From contig DCJV01000057.1 in the NCBI GenBank assembly GCA_002320555.1, positions 1 through 32,056 on the forward strand: 32,056 nt of DNA, written 5' to 3'. Numbering within the stretch: position 1 is the stretch's first letter; the number at the start of each line of letters is the position of its first letter. Origin of the DNA: Ruminococcaceae bacterium UBA1691. GTDB taxonomy: Bacteria > Bacillota > Clostridia > Oscillospirales > Acutalibacteraceae. The notes below the pieces were generated by a model. The model worked only from the letters and a program-made list of their open reading frames with translations. It made no database searches and was not told the DNA's origin. This document shows, in pieces, positions 29,187-32,056 of this stretch. Position numbers and translations under genes: made by a program.

Positions 29187-29570
29187 TCAATAGGTTTGTA
29201 CGTCTACGCCGCCCTTTTTCCGGATGCCCTCAATGGCAATCACGGTGCGCGCGGGCAGGCAGGCGGCGGTGTCGCCCGGCCGGGAAAGCCAACCGGACTT
29301 GACGCAAAGCCCATCCGGGCAATCGGCCGAGAGATAGCGGATGCGGCCTTTTTCCACCCGGACGGTGGCCTGCGGATGCTCACCGAGCGTGAGCGTATAG
29401 GGCTCGTTCACATCGCTGAGCGAAATGCGATCGATCTCCAGCCCGCCGCTGTAGAGAACGGCTTGTACGGGCTCCGTTTCCCCGAAGGGCCAGAATAAAA
29501 ACATACATACAATGGTAACCGCGGCGATCAGAAGCAGATCGGCTCGCCGGAAAAATGATTGCTTTTTCAT
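29187..29570 (-). CDS. NusG domain II-containing membrane-anchored protein
   Basis: The 127-residue protein has one N-terminal membrane helix (residues 11-28), followed by an outward beta domain of the NusG-II type. The motif CPDGLCVKSGWLSRPGDT with two Cys is typical. Despite the name, these proteins are not transcription factors. They occur next to ApbE and Gx transporter genes and are thought to act in extracytosolic flavin or redox systems. The ATG at 29570 lies 4 nt after the apbE stop, so translation is probably coupled; no clear RBS is visible. Confidence 0.82.
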   Translation of the reverse strand: MKKQSFFRRADLLLIAAVTIVCMFLFWPFGETEPVQAVLYSGGLEIDRISLSDVNEPYTLTLGEHPQATVRVEKGRIRYLSADCPDGLCVKSGWLSRPGDTAACLPARTVIAIEGIRKKGGVDVQTY

Positions 29571-29574
29571 AAAT

Positions 29575-30630
29575 TTATGTATCCTGTATCAGGTGATATG
29601 CCCCATTGGTCAACTGAAAGGTTTGCGCCAGACCACTTGTCACCCGCACCGCCTTTTCTTTTGTAACAAAAATGGCCTGCGCATCAAACGATTCCAGCAG
29701 GGGAAGGCTTTTTTCATACCCAAGGACGAAGCAGGCAGTGGAGAGCGCGTCGCTTAACAGCCCTGTGGGGGCGGTCACCGTTACGCTGATCAGCCCGGCG
29801 TCTGCCGGGTAGCCTGTTTTCGGATCCAAGATATGGTGATAGGTCTTTCCGTTTTCGGTCAGGGTGCGTTCATAGTCGCCGCTGGTCGAAACAAAGCCCT
29901 CCGCAAGGGAAAACGAACCCAGCTGATCTGATGCCTCGCCGCGCGGGTCACGCACGCCGACTTTCCAGTCGCCCCCGCCGGGCCGGTCGCCCCAAAGAAG
30001 AATGCTGCCGCCCACGGAAACCACTGCGCCGGAGAGGTGGGATTGCTCCAATATTTTTTGAGCCTCATCACAGGCAATCCCCTTGCCGATTGCACCGAGA
30101 TCCAGGGCCTGGCCTTTGGATAGCGCCGCCTGCCCATTGAGCAGGGAAAATTTTTGATAACCGACGGTCTGCAAAGCGTCGGTTATCTCCGCCTGCGCAG
30201 GCACGCGGGCATTTTCGCCGCCAATGTCCCAGAGCTTTGTCAAAGCGCCCAGCGTGCAGTCAAAGGCGCCGTCGCTTTTTTGACTGACCTCGATTGCTTT
30301 TTTCAAATAGGCGGCGGTCTGCTCATTGATGGAAACAGGCGAGCCGGCCGAAGCGTTGATGCGTGCGATATCTGAGGACTCCAGCCGCCAGGACAGCCGG
30401 TCCTTTTCCAGCGTGTCAAATTCTGAAAAGAGCTGTCCCGCCGTTTTCTCGCCATCCCTCCCATAGAGCTGGACAGAGACGACGGTGCCCATGGAGATGC
30501 CGCTTTGTTCGAAGGGCGCTTCCTTCTGCCCTTTCCCAAGATCCAGAGCAATCACAAGAATCAGCAGCAACATAGCGGCGCCCAGAAGCAGGACGGTCAG
30601 CACGGTTCTTTTTTTGTGTGTATTCTGCAA
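29575..30630 (-). CDS. apbE: FAD:protein FMN transferase (ApbE)
   Basis: The 351-residue protein moves FMN from FAD onto Thr/Ser of target proteins, here most likely RnfG and RnfD. An N-terminal membrane anchor (about residues 9-29, no lipobox Cys) places it outside the membrane. Family features are ISMGTVVSVQLYG, DCTLGALTKLWDIGG, ALDLGAIGKGIACDEA, VSVGGSILLWG, and the metal-binding HHILDPKTGYPA with the later SDALSTACFVLG. The start is the TTG at 30628-30630 with GGAGGAGAGG just upstream; it is the first gene after the promoter of the Rnf operon. Confidence 0.92.
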   Translation of the reverse strand: MQNTHKKRTVLTVLLLGAAMLLLILVIALDLGKGQKEAPFEQSGISMGTVVSVQLYGRDGEKTAGQLFSEFDTLEKDRLSWRLESSDIARINASAGSPVSINEQTAAYLKKAIEVSQKSDGAFDCTLGALTKLWDIGGENARVPAQAEITDALQTVGYQKFSLLNGQAALSKGQALDLGAIGKGIACDEAQKILEQSHLSGAVVSVGGSILLWGDRPGGGDWKVGVRDPRGEASDQLGSFSLAEGFVSTSGDYERTLTENGKTYHHILDPKTGYPADAGLISVTVTAPTGLLSDALSTACFVLGYEKSLPLLESFDAQAIFVTKEKAVRVTSGLAQTFQLTNGAYHLIQDT

Positions 30631-30663
30631 AAAAACCTCTCCTCCGCCCGATTATCCAATCCT

Positions 30664-30692
30664 ATTTTAAAGGATATTGCAGAAATATTCAA
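30664..30692 (-). promoter_or_regulatory. Promoter of the apbE-rnf operon
   Basis: On the minus strand TTGAAT (30687-30692), 17-bp spacer, TAAAAT (30664-30669), about 33 bp before the TTG start of apbE. No other promoter of this quality is seen before rnfC, so the whole set is probably one transcript. Confidence 0.75.
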
Positions 30693-30777
30693 TGATTTCG
30701 CCGTTAAATAAAAATTTAACAAGCAAAGGAGAAAACTTCCTGTTTCGTCAAATCGGGTTCGCTTTTTGCACGGGGTA

Positions 30778-30786
30778 TGGTATAAT
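30778..30786 (+). promoter_or_regulatory. Extended -10 promoter for the alcohol dehydrogenase
   Basis: TGGTATAAT: a perfect TATAAT (30781-30786) with the TG of an extended -10. The -35 position holds only TTCGCT. It lies 118 bp before the start codon. Confidence 0.65.
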
Positions 30787-30904
30787 GGATTTACAAAATC
30801 AAACATTCAATCACTTGCGCAATGCATTTGTGATATCACGAAAAAACAGACTTTCAGAGCTGCGGATATGATTAGGCAGCCCTGATTGAGAGGGAGGTTT
30901 TCAG

Positions 30905-32032
30905 ATGAATTTCAACTTTCATATGCCAGTGCATGTTGTCAGCGGGGAGGGGGCTGTCGCGCGCAATTCCACGCTGCTGCGCACGCTCGGCAAGCGGTGC
31001 TTGATTGTTACCGGTGGATCGTCGGCAAAATTGAGCGGCGCGCTGGCCGATGTGACAGCAGCGCTGGACCTGTGGGAAATCGGCTGGTCGGTCTATGACG
31101 GGATTGGCCCAAACCCGCTGGTTTCCGCCTGCCATGAGGCAGGGATTGTCGCGCGCAGCGTCCGTGCGGAATTTATCGTTGGGATCGGAGGCGGCTCTCC
31201 GCTCGACGCCGCGAAGGCCACCGCAATCTTTGCGGCCAACGAGTCTCTTGCGCCGATGGATATTTTCCAGAGAGAATATCAAAATCCACCGCTTCCTCTG
31301 GTCTTAATCGGCACAACGGCAGGCACCGGCAGCGAGGTGTCGCCTGTTTCCGTGCTGACCATGGATGAGAGCGGGCGCAAAAAGAGCATTTCCGGCGCGG
31401 ACTGCTATGCGCGCATCGCCTTTGCAGACCCGGTTTATACGCACAGCGCGCCTTTCGGCGTGACGGTTTCCACTGCTCTGGACGCGTTCGCCCACGCGAC
31501 GGAAGGCTGGTTTAACCCGCATCTCAGCGATCCGGTAAAGCTCTTTGCGGTGAAAGGCCTGCCGCTTTTGTGGAGCAGCCTTGTCTGGCTTGATAAAAAT
31601 ACGCATCTGCCGGATCCAAAGATGCGTGAGCGGCTCTATTATGGCTCCCTCTATGCGGGCATCGTGCTCAGCGCGTGCGGGACAGCGTTTCCCCATCCGC
31701 TTGGCTATGTGCTCACGGAGGATTTTGGCATCCCGCACGGGCGTGCCTGCACGGCCTTCCTGCCGGCCTTCCTCGCACGCGGCGAGCAGTTTGAGCCGGC
31801 GCGTGCGCAGGAGTACTATCAGGTGCTGGGGACGGACCGGGAAATGCTTGTGGGAGTGATCGAGCGTCTGACGGATGTGTCATGCGTTCGTATGACGCCC
31901 GGACAGGTGGATCGCTATTGCGCACGCTGGGAAGACGTTAAGAATTTCCGCGTCTCCCCTGGTGGTTTTACCGCAGCAGAGGCGGGCAAGCTGCTGACCG
32001 AGCTGTTCGTTCGTGAAACCCTGATTTGCTGA
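30905..32032 (+). CDS. Iron-containing alcohol dehydrogenase
   Basis: The 375-residue protein is a group III (Fe-dependent) alcohol dehydrogenase. The NAD-binding motif GGGSPLDAAK is at 95-104, with TTAGTGSEVSP at 137-147. Metal ligands are Asp193, His197 (ALDAFAHATEG), His264 (AFPHPLGYVL) and His278 (GIPHGRAC), all present and with spacing as in FucO-type enzymes. It may reduce lactaldehyde, other aldehydes or a butanol/propanediol-type substrate; the fucosidase in the window makes a lactaldehyde reductase role conceivable but unproven. GGGAGG lies 8 nt before the ATG. The stop at 32030-32032 is inside the window. Confidence 0.9.
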   Translation: MNFNFHMPVHVVSGEGAVARNSTLLRTLGKRCLIVTGGSSAKLSGALADVTAALDLWEIGWSVYDGIGPNPLVSACHEAGIVARSVRAEFIVGIGGGSPLDAAKATAIFAANESLAPMDIFQREYQNPPLPLVLIGTTAGTGSEVSPVSVLTMDESGRKKSISGADCYARIAFADPVYTHSAPFGVTVSTALDAFAHATEGWFNPHLSDPVKLFAVKGLPLLWSSLVWLDKNTHLPDPKMRERLYYGSLYAGIVLSACGTAFPHPLGYVLTEDFGIPHGRACTAFLPAFLARGEQFEPARAQEYYQVLGTDREMLVGVIERLTDVSCVRMTPGQVDRYCARWEDVKNFRVSPGGFTAAEAGKLLTELFVRETLIC

Positions 32033-32056
32033 AGTGTTGTGGTCAAGCTTTTTTGT

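Noticed and set aside
1..32056. CRISPR arrays, insertion sequences, rRNA or tRNA genes
   Set aside because: No regularly spaced repeats, transposase-like proteins, or tRNA/rRNA-like sequences were seen.

Overview
The window looks like chromosomal DNA of a moderately GC-rich, Gram-positive anaerobe of the Clostridia (class-level inference; no rRNA or marker gene is present). Pointers are a complete Rnf ferredoxin:NAD+ oxidoreductase operon, CDP-glycerol (teichoic-acid type) glycerophosphotransferases, an MgtE magnesium channel, a VTC-domain/DUF4956 pair, strong AGGAGG-type ribosome binding sites with several TTG starts, and cytoplasmic glycan-cleaving enzymes typical of gut or other glycan-rich habitats.

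Layout, left to right. (1) 1-1890: the start of a response-regulator gene (minus strand) diverging from a VTC-domain protein and DUF4956 membrane protein operon. Four 11-bp-phased half-sites lie between them. (2) 2124-4603: an alpha/beta hydrolase and a convergent GH29 alpha-L-fucosidase with a clear promoter and a palindromic candidate operator. (3) 4828-8653: two wall/surface polymer genes, a CDP-glycerol glycerophosphotransferase and a GT2-glycerophosphotransferase fusion, ending in a strong terminator. (4) 8715-20135: a compact, single-direction phage-derived cassette (minus strand, 16 genes plus one nested start). It encodes both terminase subunits, portal, protease/scaffold, decoration and major capsid proteins, three connector-like proteins, a tube-like protein, a LysM protein, hub, spike, gp25-like, baseplate J, YmfQ-like and fibre proteins. 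(5) 20359-22036: mgtE with a promoter, a long leader and a bidirectional terminator. (6) 22169-30630: one long minus-strand operon apbE - NusG-II protein - Gx transporter - rnfCDGEAB - sialidase-like gene. (7) 30905-32032: an iron-dependent alcohol dehydrogenase.

The most unusual part is the phage-derived cassette. It reads as PBSX/Xkd-like contractile-phage gene order with the tail sheath, the tape-measure protein and the tail chaperone missing. A 44-codon ORF sits where the tape measure should be. Baseplate wedge proteins, which normally seed a sheath, are retained. There is no integrase, repressor, replication or lysis gene, and host genes begin directly on both sides. All frames are open, RBSs are good and many junctions are ATGA overlaps, so it does not look like a decaying prophage. 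I infer a domesticated DNA-packaging particle with a very short tail, possibly gene-transfer-agent-like. This is not proven.

In the Rnf operon, ApbE would attach FMN to RnfG and RnfD at the outer face of the membrane. RnfB/C carry the iron-sulfur clusters and RnfA/E/D form the membrane core, coupling ferredoxin oxidation to ion export.
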